Of a stretch of 16,272 nt of DNA, positions 6,499 through 13,603 are shown one piece after another. The stretch lies in contig JBOGDE010000101.1 of the NCBI GenBank assembly GCA_050701695.1, positions 1 through 16,272 of the forward strand. Direction: 5' to 3'. Each line of letters opens with the position of its first letter. The first letter of the stretch is position 1. The stretch is from WHSM01 sp050701695. Its GTDB lineage: Bacteria > Actinomycetota > Actinomycetes > Mycobacteriales > Micromonosporaceae. The notes under the pieces were generated by a model. The model made no database searches. It saw only the letters and a program-made list of their open reading frames with translations, and was not told the DNA's origin. Position numbers and translations under genes: made by a program.

Positions 6499-6984
6499 TC
6501 AGGTGAGGTTCTCGACGTAGAACCAGTCGAACGGAGGGAACGGCAGGTTGCGCAGCACGGTGGAGTAGAGCAGGAACGCCACGATGTATCCGATCACCAG
6601 CCGCAGCGAGGGGCGGAAGACCGGCAGCTTGATCCCGAATGTCCAGTTGGCGAGCCACTGGATGTACGCGTACACCACGAAAGGCACGGCGATGAACGCG
6701 ACGAGGTGGTGCCGTGCGGCCTCGATCAGGTCGCCGTGCAGCAGGTACCACGCCATGCGGGTGCCGCCGCAGCCGGGGCCGTCGATGCCGAACAGCATGT
6801 GCCAGGCGCAGGGACCGGTCGGGTCTGTCACCTTATCGGTCGGGTTGAACGCCAGGATGTACGCGATCGCCGCCGCGGCGACGGGAAGGATCGACAGCGG
6901 CGTCAGCCTGCGCGGCCACCTGCGCTGCGGCTTCACGGGCGCGGCGGCCGGCGCCTGGTACGGGTACGTCGTGGTGTCTGCCAT
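6499..6984 (-). CDS. DUF2752 membrane protein
   Basis: The protein has 161 residues from ATG 6984, which has GAGGA about 6 bases upstream; a GTG further up at 7005 is less well placed. After a Pro-rich, basic N-terminus there is a membrane helix (LSILPVAAAAIAYILAF). The DUF2752 signature follows: GPCAWHMLFGIDGPGCGGTR, then MAWYLLHGDLIEAARHH, with two or three more helices. The paired Cys/His pattern is conserved in the family; its function is unknown. It is the first gene of the minus-strand run DUF2752, TauE-cupredoxin, chaperone, small protein, DUF1707. A TACTA-type operator lies 44 nt upstream (7028-7044), which suggests the whole unit starts here. Confidence 0.9.
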   Translation of the reverse strand: MADTTTYPYQAPAAAPVKPQRRWPRRLTPLSILPVAAAAIAYILAFNPTDKVTDPTGPCAWHMLFGIDGPGCGGTRMAWYLLHGDLIEAARHHLVAFIAVPFVVYAYIQWLANWTFGIKLPVFRPSLRLVIGYIVAFLLYSTVLRNLPFPPFDWFYVENLT

Positions 6985-7027
6985 TGGCGTCCTCGGTCGA
7001 CTCACGGAGTGAACGGACTCACTACCG

Positions 7028-7044
7028 AACTTAGGAGGATAGTA
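7028..7044. promoter_or_regulatory. TACTA-N7-TAGTA half-degenerate operator upstream of DUF2752
   Basis: AACTTA-GGAGG-ATAGTA; the right arm is perfect and the left arm is degenerate. It lies 44 nt upstream of the DUF2752 start, between the two copper operons. Confidence 0.52.
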
Positions 7045-7096
7045 GACGGTGGCCGGCGGTGTCCGGTGCCGCTTGGTAACGGATGCGACACGCCGC

Positions 7097-9370
7097 TCAC
7101 CGGGTGCCGGCGGCCTTGAACCCGAACAGCCGCAGGCTGTTCGACACCACGAACACCGACGAGAACGCCATCGCGGCGGCGGCGATGAGCGGGTTGAGCA
7201 GCCCCGCGGCCGCGAGCGGGATGGCGGAGACGTTGTATCCGAACGCCCAGAACAGGTTGCCCTTGATGGTGCGCAGGGTGCGCCGGGAGAGCCGGATCGC
7301 GTCGACCGCGGCGCGCAGGTCGCCGCGTACCAGGGTCAGGTCGGACGCCTCGATGGCGACGTCGGTGCCGGTGCCCATCGCGATGCCGAGGTCGGCGGTG
7401 GCCAGGGCGGCGGCGTCGTTGACCCCGTCGCCGACCATGGCGACCACCCGGCCTTCGTCCTGCAGCCGCTTGACGACGTCGACCTTGTCCGCGGGCAGCA
7501 CCTCGGCGATCACTTCCTCGATGCCGACCTCGCGGGCGACCGCCTGGGCGGTGGCGGTGTTGTCGCCGGTGAGCAGCACCGGCCGCAGTCCCAGATCGCG
7601 GAGCTGGCGGACAGCGTCGGCGGAGGTGGGCTTGACGGTGTCGGCCACGACCAGCAGGCCGCGCGCGGCGCCGCCCCAGGCCACCAGCACCGCGGTACGC
7701 CCGTCCGCCTCGGCCTTCTCCCGCGCCTGAGTGAGATCCTCCGGCGCCGTGACGCCGCGGTCGGCGAACAGCCGGGGCCGGCCCACGAGAACCGGCACGT
7801 CATCGACGAGCCCCTGCACCCCGAGCCCTGCCAGGTTGTTGAAGTCGGTCACCGGCGGCAGCTCGCCCAGCTTGTCCTCGGCGCCGGCGGCGATGGCCCG
7901 GGCTATCGGGTGCTCGCTGGCGTGCTCGACCGCGCCGGCGTACCGCAGCACGTCCTCGACCCCGGTGTCCGGGGCGGCGACGACGTCGAGGAGGGCCATC
8001 TTGCCGGTGGTCACGGTGCCGGTCTTGTCCAGCACCACAGTGTCGACCCGTTTGGTGGACTCCAGCACCTCCGGGCCTTTGATCAGGATCCCGAGTTGCG
8101 CGCTTCGGCCGGTGCCGACCAGCAGCGCGGTCGGGGTGGCCAGCCCGAGCGCGCAGGGGCAGGCGATGATCAGCACTGCCACGCTCGCGGTGACCGCCGC
8201 GGCGGTGCCTCCCCCGGCGCCGATCCAGAACCCATACGTGCCCGCCGCGAGGGCGATCACGATGGGCACGAACACCGCCGAGACCCGGTCGGCGAGGCGC
8301 TGCACGGCGGCCTTGCCGCTCTGCGCGTCGGCGACCAGCTTCGCCATTTGCGCCAGCTGGGTGTCGGCGCCGACCCGGGCCACCCGTACGACGAGGTGGC
8401 CGCCGGCGTTGACGGTGGCGCCGACCACGGGATCGTCGACGCCGACCTCGACCGGGACGCTCTCACCGGTGATCATGCTCTGGTCGACCGCGCTGGCGCC
8501 TTCGGCGATCACGCCGTCGGTGGCGATCTTCTCGCCGGGTCGTACCACGAACAGGTCACCGACGGCGAGCGCGTCGATCGGCACCCGCTCCTCCCGGCCG
8601 TCGCGGAGCACGGCGGCGTCTTTGGCGCCGAGTTCCAGCAGTGCCCGCAACGCGGAGCCCGCGCGCCGCTTGGACCGGGCCTCGAAGAACCGGCCGGCGA
8701 GGATGAACGCGGTCAACGCGGCGGCGATCTCCAGGTAGATCTGGTCCGCCCCGGAGCCGCGCGGCGCGAACAGCTCGAACGGCATCCGCATCCCGGTCAC
8801 GCCGGCGCCGCCGAAGAACAGCGCCCACACGCTCCAGGCGTACGCGACGGCCACACCCATCGAGATCAGGGTGTCCATGGTCGCCGCGCCGTGCCGCAGG
8901 TTGGCCCAGGCCGCCTTATGGAAAGGCCACGCGCCCCACACCGCGACCGGGGAAGCGAGGGTCAGCGACAGCCACTGCCAGTTGTCGAACTGCAGCGGCG
9001 GGACCATCGCCATCGCCAGCAGCGGCACGGTCAGCGCGATCGACCACGCCAGCCGGGTGCGCAGCGACCGCTCCGCGACGCTCGCCTCGTCCTCGGTCTC
9101 GTCGGCGCCCCGCCGCTCGCCCGGCTCGGCGGGCGGTGGCGGAGGCGCAGCGGTGTAGCCGGTGGCCTCCACGGCGCCGATCAGGTCGTCGACCGTGACC
9201 GTGGGCGGGTAGGACACGTGCGCGGTCTCGATGGCGAAGTTGACCGTCGCGGTCACCCCGTCCAGCTTGTTCAGCTTGCGTTCGATCCGCGCCGCGCATG
9301 AGGCGCACGTCATACCGCCGATCGCCAGGTCCATCTGTGACCGGTCAGCACTGTCAGGAACCGCTGTCAT
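7097..9370 (-). CDS. copA: Copper-translocating P1B-type ATPase
   Basis: The protein has 757 residues. I choose ATG 9370, with GGGAGGA about 8 bases upstream, over the ATG at 9388. An N-terminal HMA domain has GMTCASCAARIE. Transport motif CPCALGLATP lies near residue 403, phosphorylation site DKTGT near 445, the SEHPIARA nucleotide-binding motif near 490, and GDGVNDAAAL near 645. The last helices carry YNVSAIPLA and MAFSSVFVVSNSLRL, the Asn-Tyr / Met-Ser-Ser pattern of the Cu(I)-exporting P1B-1 group. It should pump Cu(I) out of the cytoplasm using ATP. It is the last gene of the csoR-remnant, copZ, His-rich protein, copA unit; its start is 27 nt after the preceding stop. The gene is full length with no sign of damage. 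Confidence 0.96.
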   Translation of the reverse strand: MTAVPDSADRSQMDLAIGGMTCASCAARIERKLNKLDGVTATVNFAIETAHVSYPPTVTVDDLIGAVEATGYTAAPPPPPAEPGERRGADETEDEASVAERSLRTRLAWSIALTVPLLAMAMVPPLQFDNWQWLSLTLASPVAVWGAWPFHKAAWANLRHGAATMDTLISMGVAVAYAWSVWALFFGGAGVTGMRMPFELFAPRGSGADQIYLEIAAALTAFILAGRFFEARSKRRAGSALRALLELGAKDAAVLRDGREERVPIDALAVGDLFVVRPGEKIATDGVIAEGASAVDQSMITGESVPVEVGVDDPVVGATVNAGGHLVVRVARVGADTQLAQMAKLVADAQSGKAAVQRLADRVSAVFVPIVIALAAGTYGFWIGAGGGTAAAVTASVAVLIIACPCALGLATPTALLVGTGRSAQLGILIKGPEVLESTKRVDTVVLDKTGTVTTGKMALLDVVAAPDTGVEDVLRYAGAVEHASEHPIARAIAAGAEDKLGELPPVTDFNNLAGLGVQGLVDDVPVLVGRPRLFADRGVTAPEDLTQAREKAEADGRTAVLVAWGGAARGLLVVADTVKPTSADAVRQLRDLGLRPVLLTGDNTATAQAVAREVGIEEVIAEVLPADKVDVVKRLQDEGRVVAMVGDGVNDAAALATADLGIAMGTGTDVAIEASDLTLVRGDLRAAVDAIRLSRRTLRTIKGNLFWAFGYNVSAIPLAAAGLLNPLIAAAAMAFSSVFVVSNSLRLFGFKAAGTR

Positions 9371-9397
9371 GCTTTTCTTCCTCCCCATGTGTTGCGG

Positions 9398-10306
9398 TCA
9401 GCCGGCGGTGACCGTGAACTCGGCAGTACGCACCTCGCCACCGACCTGGAAGTCCAGGAACATCCGGTACCAGCCGGGCGACGGGACGGTGACCCAGAAC
9501 CGGATCGCGCCGTCCGCGAGCTGCTTGTCGGCGTGGGCGTGCACGTAGCCCAGATCCCCGTCACGGAGCACCCCGAGATGCCCGTAAGCGCCCAGGTATG
9601 GCTCCAGATCGGTGACTGTCTTGCCGTCGCGGCGCACCGTGAACTGCAGGGGCGCCTGCCGTCGGACCGCTGGGGCGCCAGACAGCGTCACCTCGTACCC
9701 GTCGACGGTGTCCTGCGCTGTGGCGGCCGGCAGAGGCGCCGGCAGGTACTCGCCCGCCACCGACAGGTCCACGCCCAAGGTGACCGGCGTCGTGGCGCCC
9801 TTCGCGTCCAGCGCCGTGAAGTCGGCGAACGCCCGCCAGCTGCCCGCCGCCGGCAGCCGCAGTGGCGCTGACCAGGTGCCGTCGGCATCCAGGGACGGGT
9901 GCAGGTGCTGGTAGCCGGTCAGGTCACGGCGTACCACGATCAGGTGCATCAGCCGTTCGTGGCTGACCGCGTAGCGCAGCACCGGCCGGCCGGCGCGGTC
10001 GGTGATCCGGAACCGGAACGGCGCGGTCTTGCCCGCCGGGAAGGTGGTCGCTTCGGGAACCAGCGTGTATCCGGCCTCGCTGACCGTCAGCCCGGCCACC
10101 GAACTGCCACCTCGCGGTGCTGCGGTGTGGCTGTGGCCGTCGCCGGGCTCGTCGCCGTGGCTGTGGCTGTGCCCGTCCCCGGCTGTGCTGGGCATCGCGG
10201 CCGGTTCGGTGTCGAGCGGCCCCACCAGCCGACCCAGCCCGAGCCCGCCGGCCAGGGCAACCACCAGCGCCACCAGGAAGCCAGCGATCCGCAGCGGCGC
10301 CGTCAC
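9398..10306 (-). CDS. Membrane-anchored His-rich exported protein, probably copper-binding
   Basis: The protein has 302 residues. GTG 10306 overlaps the chaperone stop codon in a GTGA arrangement, so translation is coupled. An N-terminal signal or anchor helix (residues about 5-30) is followed by a His-rich linker with DGHSHSHGDEPGDGHSH at about 44-60. The body is beta-rich and has two conserved-looking His clusters: SHERLMHLIVVRRDL..YQHLHP, and AYGHLGVLRDG..YVHAHADK. It ends in a WYRMFLDFQVGGEVRTAEF segment typical of beta-sandwich domains. I recognise this as a protein often next to copper ATPases but know no assigned function. Periplasmic copper buffering or hand-off is the simplest reading, from the His content and the operon. 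Confidence 0.78.
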   Translation of the reverse strand: MTAPLRIAGFLVALVVALAGGLGLGRLVGPLDTEPAAMPSTAGDGHSHSHGDEPGDGHSHTAAPRGGSSVAGLTVSEAGYTLVPEATTFPAGKTAPFRFRITDRAGRPVLRYAVSHERLMHLIVVRRDLTGYQHLHPSLDADGTWSAPLRLPAAGSWRAFADFTALDAKGATTPVTLGVDLSVAGEYLPAPLPAATAQDTVDGYEVTLSGAPAVRRQAPLQFTVRRDGKTVTDLEPYLGAYGHLGVLRDGDLGYVHAHADKQLADGAIRFWVTVPSPGWYRMFLDFQVGGEVRTAEFTVTAG

Positions 10307-10521
10307 GCCTGCACGCCAGTCAGTTCGTAACCGGCCTCGTCCACGGCGGCCCGCACCGCGTCGACGTCCAGCGCAGCATCGGCCTCCACCACAACCCGGC
10401 CACTACCGAGGTCCACGTCCACACCGCGTACCCCAGGCAGTCTGGACACCTCGGCGGTAACCGCCGCTACGCAGTGCCCGCAGGTCATCCCTGTCACCGT
10501 GTATGTGTTCCGCGCAGTCAT
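10303..10521 (-). CDS. copZ: Copper chaperone, HMA domain (CopZ-like), second copy
   Basis: The protein has 72 residues from ATG 10521, with GAGAGGG upstream. The HMA fold motif GMTCGHCVAAVTAEV carries the Cys-x-x-Cys Cu(I) site with an intervening His, followed by LPGVRGVDVDL and the terminal DEAGYEL. It probably delivers Cu(I) to the HMA domain of the ATPase encoded downstream. The reading frame stays open upstream through the csoR remnant to ATG 10689. A fused product of 128 residues is therefore formally possible, but the ribosome binding site at the internal ATG makes the free chaperone more likely. Confidence 0.9.
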   Translation of the reverse strand: MTARNTYTVTGMTCGHCVAAVTAEVSRLPGVRGVDVDLGSGRVVVEADAALDVDAVRAAVDEAGYELTGVQA

Positions 10522-10535
10522 CCCTGTCAACCCTC

Positions 10536-10689
10536 TCAAGACCGGGCGAGGCGAGCGATCGCCTCGGAAGGTTCCCTGACCTTGGCCGCAGCCTCCACCC
10601 ATCCGATGCAGGCCCCGGACCCGCCACTCGATCCGCCGGAGCCGGCCGAGCAGCGCCTCCTCGTCGGCGCCGTACCAGTGCTGCGCCAT
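10536..10689 (-). pseudogene. csoR: csoR copper-sensing repressor with internal deletion
   Basis: From ATG 10689 (AAAGGGG 8 bases upstream) the frame reads MAQHWYGADEEALLGRLRRIE then RVRGLHRM, the start of a CsoR/RcnR-type repressor. It then changes frame near 10592-10600 to WVEAAAKVREPSEAIARLARS followed by TGA at 10536-10538. That is a typical CsoR C-terminus. The roughly 45 central residues of an intact CsoR, holding the Cys-His-Cys copper ligands, are missing, and the junction is out of frame. The original stop would have been 14 nt before copZ, a normal operon spacing. The repressor should be non-functional. A perfect CsoR-type box remains 43 nt upstream of its start. Confidence 0.75.
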
Positions 10690-10731
10690 CGACGCGGCCC
10701 CTTTCATGCGGATATGGCACGAGATCAGAAG

Positions 10732-10750
10732 GATACCCCTCCAGGGTATC
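10732..10750. promoter_or_regulatory. CsoR-type operator
   Basis: GATACCC-CTCCA-GGGTATC is a perfect inverted repeat with 7-base arms. TACCC...GGGTA palindromes are the known operator form of CsoR repressors. It lies 43 nt upstream of the csoR remnant, which heads the copZ/copA operon. Confidence 0.78.
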
Positions 10751-10767
10751 GCGGCGGGCCAGCCGGA

Positions 10768-10784
10768 TACTACCAGCCTTAGTA
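10768..10784. promoter_or_regulatory. TACTA-N7-TAGTA operator upstream of csoR/copZ/copA
   Basis: TACTAC-CAGCC-TTAGTA; the five outer bases on each side are perfect inverted repeats. It lies 79 nt upstream of the csoR remnant start, next to the CsoR box. It is one of five sites with the same spacing in this window. Confidence 0.68.
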
Positions 10785-10857
10785 ACCATTCGTCCGGAGA
10801 ACCCGTCGCGCTTCACCGCCTCCTGGTGCGCCGGCACGCGCAGAGCTGGGAGCGATC

Positions 10858-10874
10858 TACTATGCTCTATAGTA
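10858..10874. promoter_or_regulatory. TACTA-N7-TAGTA operator upstream of the Lgt-like gene
   Basis: TACTAT-GCTCT-ATAGTA is a perfect inverted repeat with 6-base arms, the best copy in the window. It overlaps a plausible -10 element (TATAGT, 10868-10873), so a bound repressor would block the plus-strand promoter. Confidence 0.75.
10868..10873 (+). promoter_or_regulatory. Candidate -10 element (TATAGT), possibly leaderless transcript
   Basis: TATAGT lies 4 bases before ATG 10878. That spacing would start the transcript at or near this ATG, giving a leaderless message as is common in actinobacteria. No ribosome binding site precedes ATG 10878. Confidence 0.5.
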
Positions 10875-10926
10875 TTAATGGAGCCTTCCCTGGCACACAC
10901 GCCAACTCGAGCCGACGGCGGGGACC

Positions 10927-12126
10927 ATGAAAGCCACGAGACCGACATCGAAGCCTGGCCGCGCCGCAACCCGGCGGCCAACCACGCCACACGCCAAGCC
11001 ACCAGACCACGCGCTGACACAGGTCGCGACAACGGACCAGGACGCGGAGCCGCAGGGGCTGGCCGTCAGCGTCTGGTTCGACCCGGGGACTGGCGATGAG
11101 CCGTACACCGCGATTGTCCGGTTCTCCGGGCGGCGCGTCGGCGGCGCTCGGGGCCGGCCGGACACGTTCGTCAAGGACGAAACCGTCCGCGGTGTCATCC
11201 CCGACAACGGCCCCGTCTCGGTGATGGCGCGGGTCTCCGGCATCCCCGCTGGGGAGTGGGCAGTGACCGCGGATGTCCTGCGCCCGGCGCGCGACCGTGG
11301 CGGGAGGCCGCCGCAGCGGATGTGCCGGGCGACGCCGGCCGCTTGGTCGTGGCGGCGGTGGGCGCTGTCAGCCGGCCCCGCGACCCCTGTGAAGACGCGT
11401 CTTGCGGCGCTGACGACGATCGCCCGGTCGCCGGCCGTACTTCCCGGCAGCTTCGCTTCTCTGGTGCTGCTCGGCGTGCTCGTGGCGCTGACTCTGCAGG
11501 CGCTGCTGGTCGCCCGGGCGAACATCGACGCCGGCACAGTGCTGGTCATCTCGCTGCTGGCGCTGCTGGCCGGCCTGGCAGGCGCGAAGCTGTGGTACGC
11601 GGCCATTCACTTCCAGGCCTGGCGAAAGGCCCCACACGTCGGCTGGTGTATCCAGGGCTTCCTGCTCGGCGCCGCCATCGCGGTGACCGCCGGACTGGCC
11701 ATCGCGGACCTACCTGTCGGCGTGGTCCTCGACGCCACAGCTCCTGGGATGTTCGCCGGTCTGGCGATCGGGCGGATCGGGTGCTTCTTCACCGGTTGCT
11801 GCGCGGGTCGCCCGTCGGCGTCCCGATGGGCACTCTGGTCCTCGGACCGGAGGGTCGGCGCCCGCCGGATCCCCACACAACTGCTGGAGTCCGCCGCGGC
11901 CGGCGCCATCGCCGCCACGGCGTGGCTGCTGCTGACCCTGGTCGAACCCGCGGTCTCCGGCGCCCTGGTCGTCGCGTCGCTGGCCGGGTACACGCTGGTC
12001 CGGCAGTGGGTGCTGCGGCTGCGGGTCGAGCCGCGCCAGTCCACCCTCGGCGGGCCGATCGTGGCCGGCGTCGCTGCCGCCGCGCTGGTGCTGGCCGGCG
12101 CCCTGCTATTCGTGGCCTTGCCCTGA
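10927..12126 (+). CDS. Prolipoprotein diacylglyceryl transferase (Lgt)-like membrane protein
   Basis: The protein has 399 residues. The N-terminal ~140 residues are soluble, with WFDPGTGDEPYTAIVRFSGRR and PVSVMARVSGI.GEWAVTAD looking beta-rich. From about residue 175 there are six or more membrane helices with GAKLWYAAIH, GWCIQGFLLG and GRIGCFFTGCCAGRPSASRW, then RRIPTQLLES; the Gly-Arg-Ile-Gly-Cys motif is the Lgt signature. It lacks the standard Lgt length and N-terminal layout, so it may not be the housekeeping enzyme. The start is uncertain. ATG 10927 has only a weak GGCGGGG, while ATG 10878 sits behind a good -10 but in another frame that stops near 11099. It ends tail-to-tail with, and overlaps by 21 bp, the methyltransferase remnant. 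Confidence 0.78.
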   Translation: MKATRPTSKPGRAATRRPTTPHAKPPDHALTQVATTDQDAEPQGLAVSVWFDPGTGDEPYTAIVRFSGRRVGGARGRPDTFVKDETVRGVIPDNGPVSVMARVSGIPAGEWAVTADVLRPARDRGGRPPQRMCRATPAAWSWRRWALSAGPATPVKTRLAALTTIARSPAVLPGSFASLVLLGVLVALTLQALLVARANIDAGTVLVISLLALLAGLAGAKLWYAAIHFQAWRKAPHVGWCIQGFLLGAAIAVTAGLAIADLPVGVVLDATAPGMFAGLAIGRIGCFFTGCCAGRPSASRWALWSSDRRVGARRIPTQLLESAAAGAIAATAWLLLTLVEPAVSGALVVASLAGYTLVRQWVLRLRVEPRQSTLGGPIVAGVAAAALVLAGALLFVALP

Positions 12127-12762
12127 CCCCGTCGCCGAGGCGCCGCGGTCGGGCTTGCGCGCCGCGAGGCGCTCCACGATGCCGAGCTTGAATCGCTGAC
12201 GGCGCTCGATCGGATATCCCATGCCCTTCACGTGCCTGCTGGGGCGACGCCGCAGGTGCTCACCGCCCATTGGGACGGTGACCATCTCGATCAGGCCCTG
12301 GACCGCCCGGGCGTACCACCGGGAGGCCGCAACGTGGTCGGCGAGCAGCAGCAGACCACCGGGCCGCAGCACCCGGGCCATCTCCGCGAGCGCCCGCCGG
12401 TCGTCCGGGATCGCGCACAGCGAGAACGTGCACACCACAGTGTCGAACGAGGCGTCGGGAAACGGCAGCGCCTGCGCGTCGCCGTCCAACAGCTCCACGT
12501 CGCGGCCCAACTCCCGCGCCCGGTCCCGGGCGATCGCGAGCATCGCGGGGCTCCACTCGAGGCCGGTGAGGCGGAGCCGGCCGGGGTAGTGGGGCAGGTT
12601 CAGACCGGTGCCGATCGCCACCTCCAGCACGTCACCGGAGGCCTGCGCGCACACCCCTGCCGAGTGTCACCGAACAGGAGACGCTCGAAGAAACCCATCT
12701 CCCTGTCGTACGAGCCGGCTTTTCCGGTCCCAGTAGCGGCGCAACCGCTCGCCACGCGCCAT
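12106..12762 (-). pseudogene. Class I SAM-dependent methyltransferase, two N-terminal frameshifts
   Basis: From ATG 12762 (AAGGG 7 bases upstream) the frame reads MARGERLRRYWDRKS. Near 12713-12722 the sense moves to another frame, SYDREMGFFERLLFGDTRQ. Near 12654-12660 it moves again to VCAQASGDVLEVAIGTGLNL. The three pieces join into the typical start of a Methyltransf_11 protein. The rest is intact: motif I EVAIGTGLNL, GLEWSPAML, GDAQALPFPDASFDTVVCTF, and MARVLRPGGLLLLADHV. If translated only from the internal GTG at 12654 the product is 182 residues and lacks the N-terminal cap. Both shifts could be single-base losses or sequencing errors in G-rich runs. The substrate is unknown. Confidence 0.78.
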
Positions 12763-12807
12763 CTCTTGGCCCTTCCATCTCACGCCAGCGGAATCCCAGG
12801 CGGCCGC

Positions 12808-13479
12808 TCAGCCGACGTTCTCCGGCCCCTTGTCGCGGAACTCGGTGATGAACCGTAGCAACGGTCCGCGTTCGACCTTCTCGCCCAGGATTCGTTGATG
12901 CCAGGCCGTGGCGGCGACCCGGGACGGCATCGACTCGCGCTCGACGACGATCACGTCGTCGGGAAACTTGGCGGCGAGCGCTTCCAACGCCTTCCGCTCG
13001 GCGGCATCGAGGTCGGGTCGGTGCCACAGGATGACCATGCCGTGTCCCAGGGAGTGCACAAGCGCCCCGTCCGCAGGCACTGACTGGCCCGAGTAGGAGC
13101 CGGCGTCCGCGGGGGACGCCAGATGCGCGCCCCCGGCCGGCGGGTTGACCTCGTAGCTGGGGCTGGTCACGTGATCGCGTCCGGGATCACTCTTCTCGTC
13201 ATGGGTGTACGAGCCGGCCGTCAACGCGGCCTCCAGCTCGGCGTCGGCTCGCAGGTTCTGGTAGATCGGCCAGCCGACCGCGGCCAGCGCGCCGATGACC
13301 AGAGCGCCGATGACGGCGCCCCGGCGTAGTCGCCGGCGCCACCGGATCCGTCGCGCGGGGGCTTCGCGCCGCTGCCGCGCCTCTCGCTTGGCGGCAGGCG
13401 CCGGTGTTGACGCGCGCGGGGTCCGCTGCGCGGTGAACGTGGGCTGTCGGGTCTGCTCGCCGGTGCGCTTGCGTGCCAC
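12808..13479 (-). CDS. DUF3105 membrane-anchored protein
   Basis: The protein has 223 residues from GTG 13479 (AGGGAG at good spacing); other GTGs at 13485 and upstream are possible. It has a long basic N-terminus, one membrane helix (RRGAVIGALVIGALAAVGWPIY), then the extracytoplasmic DUF3105 domain. That domain shows HVTSPSYEVNPPAGGAHLAS, an ADAGSYSG segment, and ALVHSLGHGMVILWHRPDL, the family's conserved His positions. Function is unknown; the conserved His residues suggest metal or redox chemistry but this is not shown. A perfect TACTA-type operator lies 75 nt upstream, placing the gene in the same putative regulon as the copper genes. Its stop is 45 nt from the methyltransferase remnant start, so the two were probably co-transcribed. 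Confidence 0.9.
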   Translation of the reverse strand: MARKRTGEQTRQPTFTAQRTPRASTPAPAAKREARQRREAPARRIRWRRRLRRGAVIGALVIGALAAVGWPIYQNLRADAELEAALTAGSYTHDEKSDPGRDHVTSPSYEVNPPAGGAHLASPADAGSYSGQSVPADGALVHSLGHGMVILWHRPDLDAAERKALEALAAKFPDDVIVVERESMPSRVAATAWHQRILGEKVERGPLLRFITEFRDKGPENVG

Positions 13480-13553
13480 CTTCACTCCCTGACCGACACC
13501 AGGGGCGTCCACCGGCACGGGCGGAGAGACTGCGGAACCCGCCGTGGAACGCC

Positions 13554-13570
13554 TACTAAGACACTTAGTA
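13554..13570. promoter_or_regulatory. TACTA-N7-TAGTA operator upstream of the DUF3105 gene
   Basis: TACTAA-GACAC-TTAGTA is a perfect inverted repeat with 6-base arms, 75 nt upstream of the DUF3105 start. It is an AT-rich island in a very GC-rich region. Confidence 0.74.
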
Positions 13571-13603
13571 CCTTAGCGGGGTCCGGCGGGACGCGAACAG
13601 CCC

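Noticed and set aside
4968..6506. 512-codon plus-strand open frame
   Set aside because: Antisense to the TauE-cupredoxin and chaperone genes, which carry real motifs.
7049..9301. 750-codon plus-strand open frame opposite the copper ATPase
   Set aside because: Its composition is repetitive Gly, Arg, Asp, His and Gln and it matches no family. It is the mirror of a clear P1B ATPase in GC-rich DNA.
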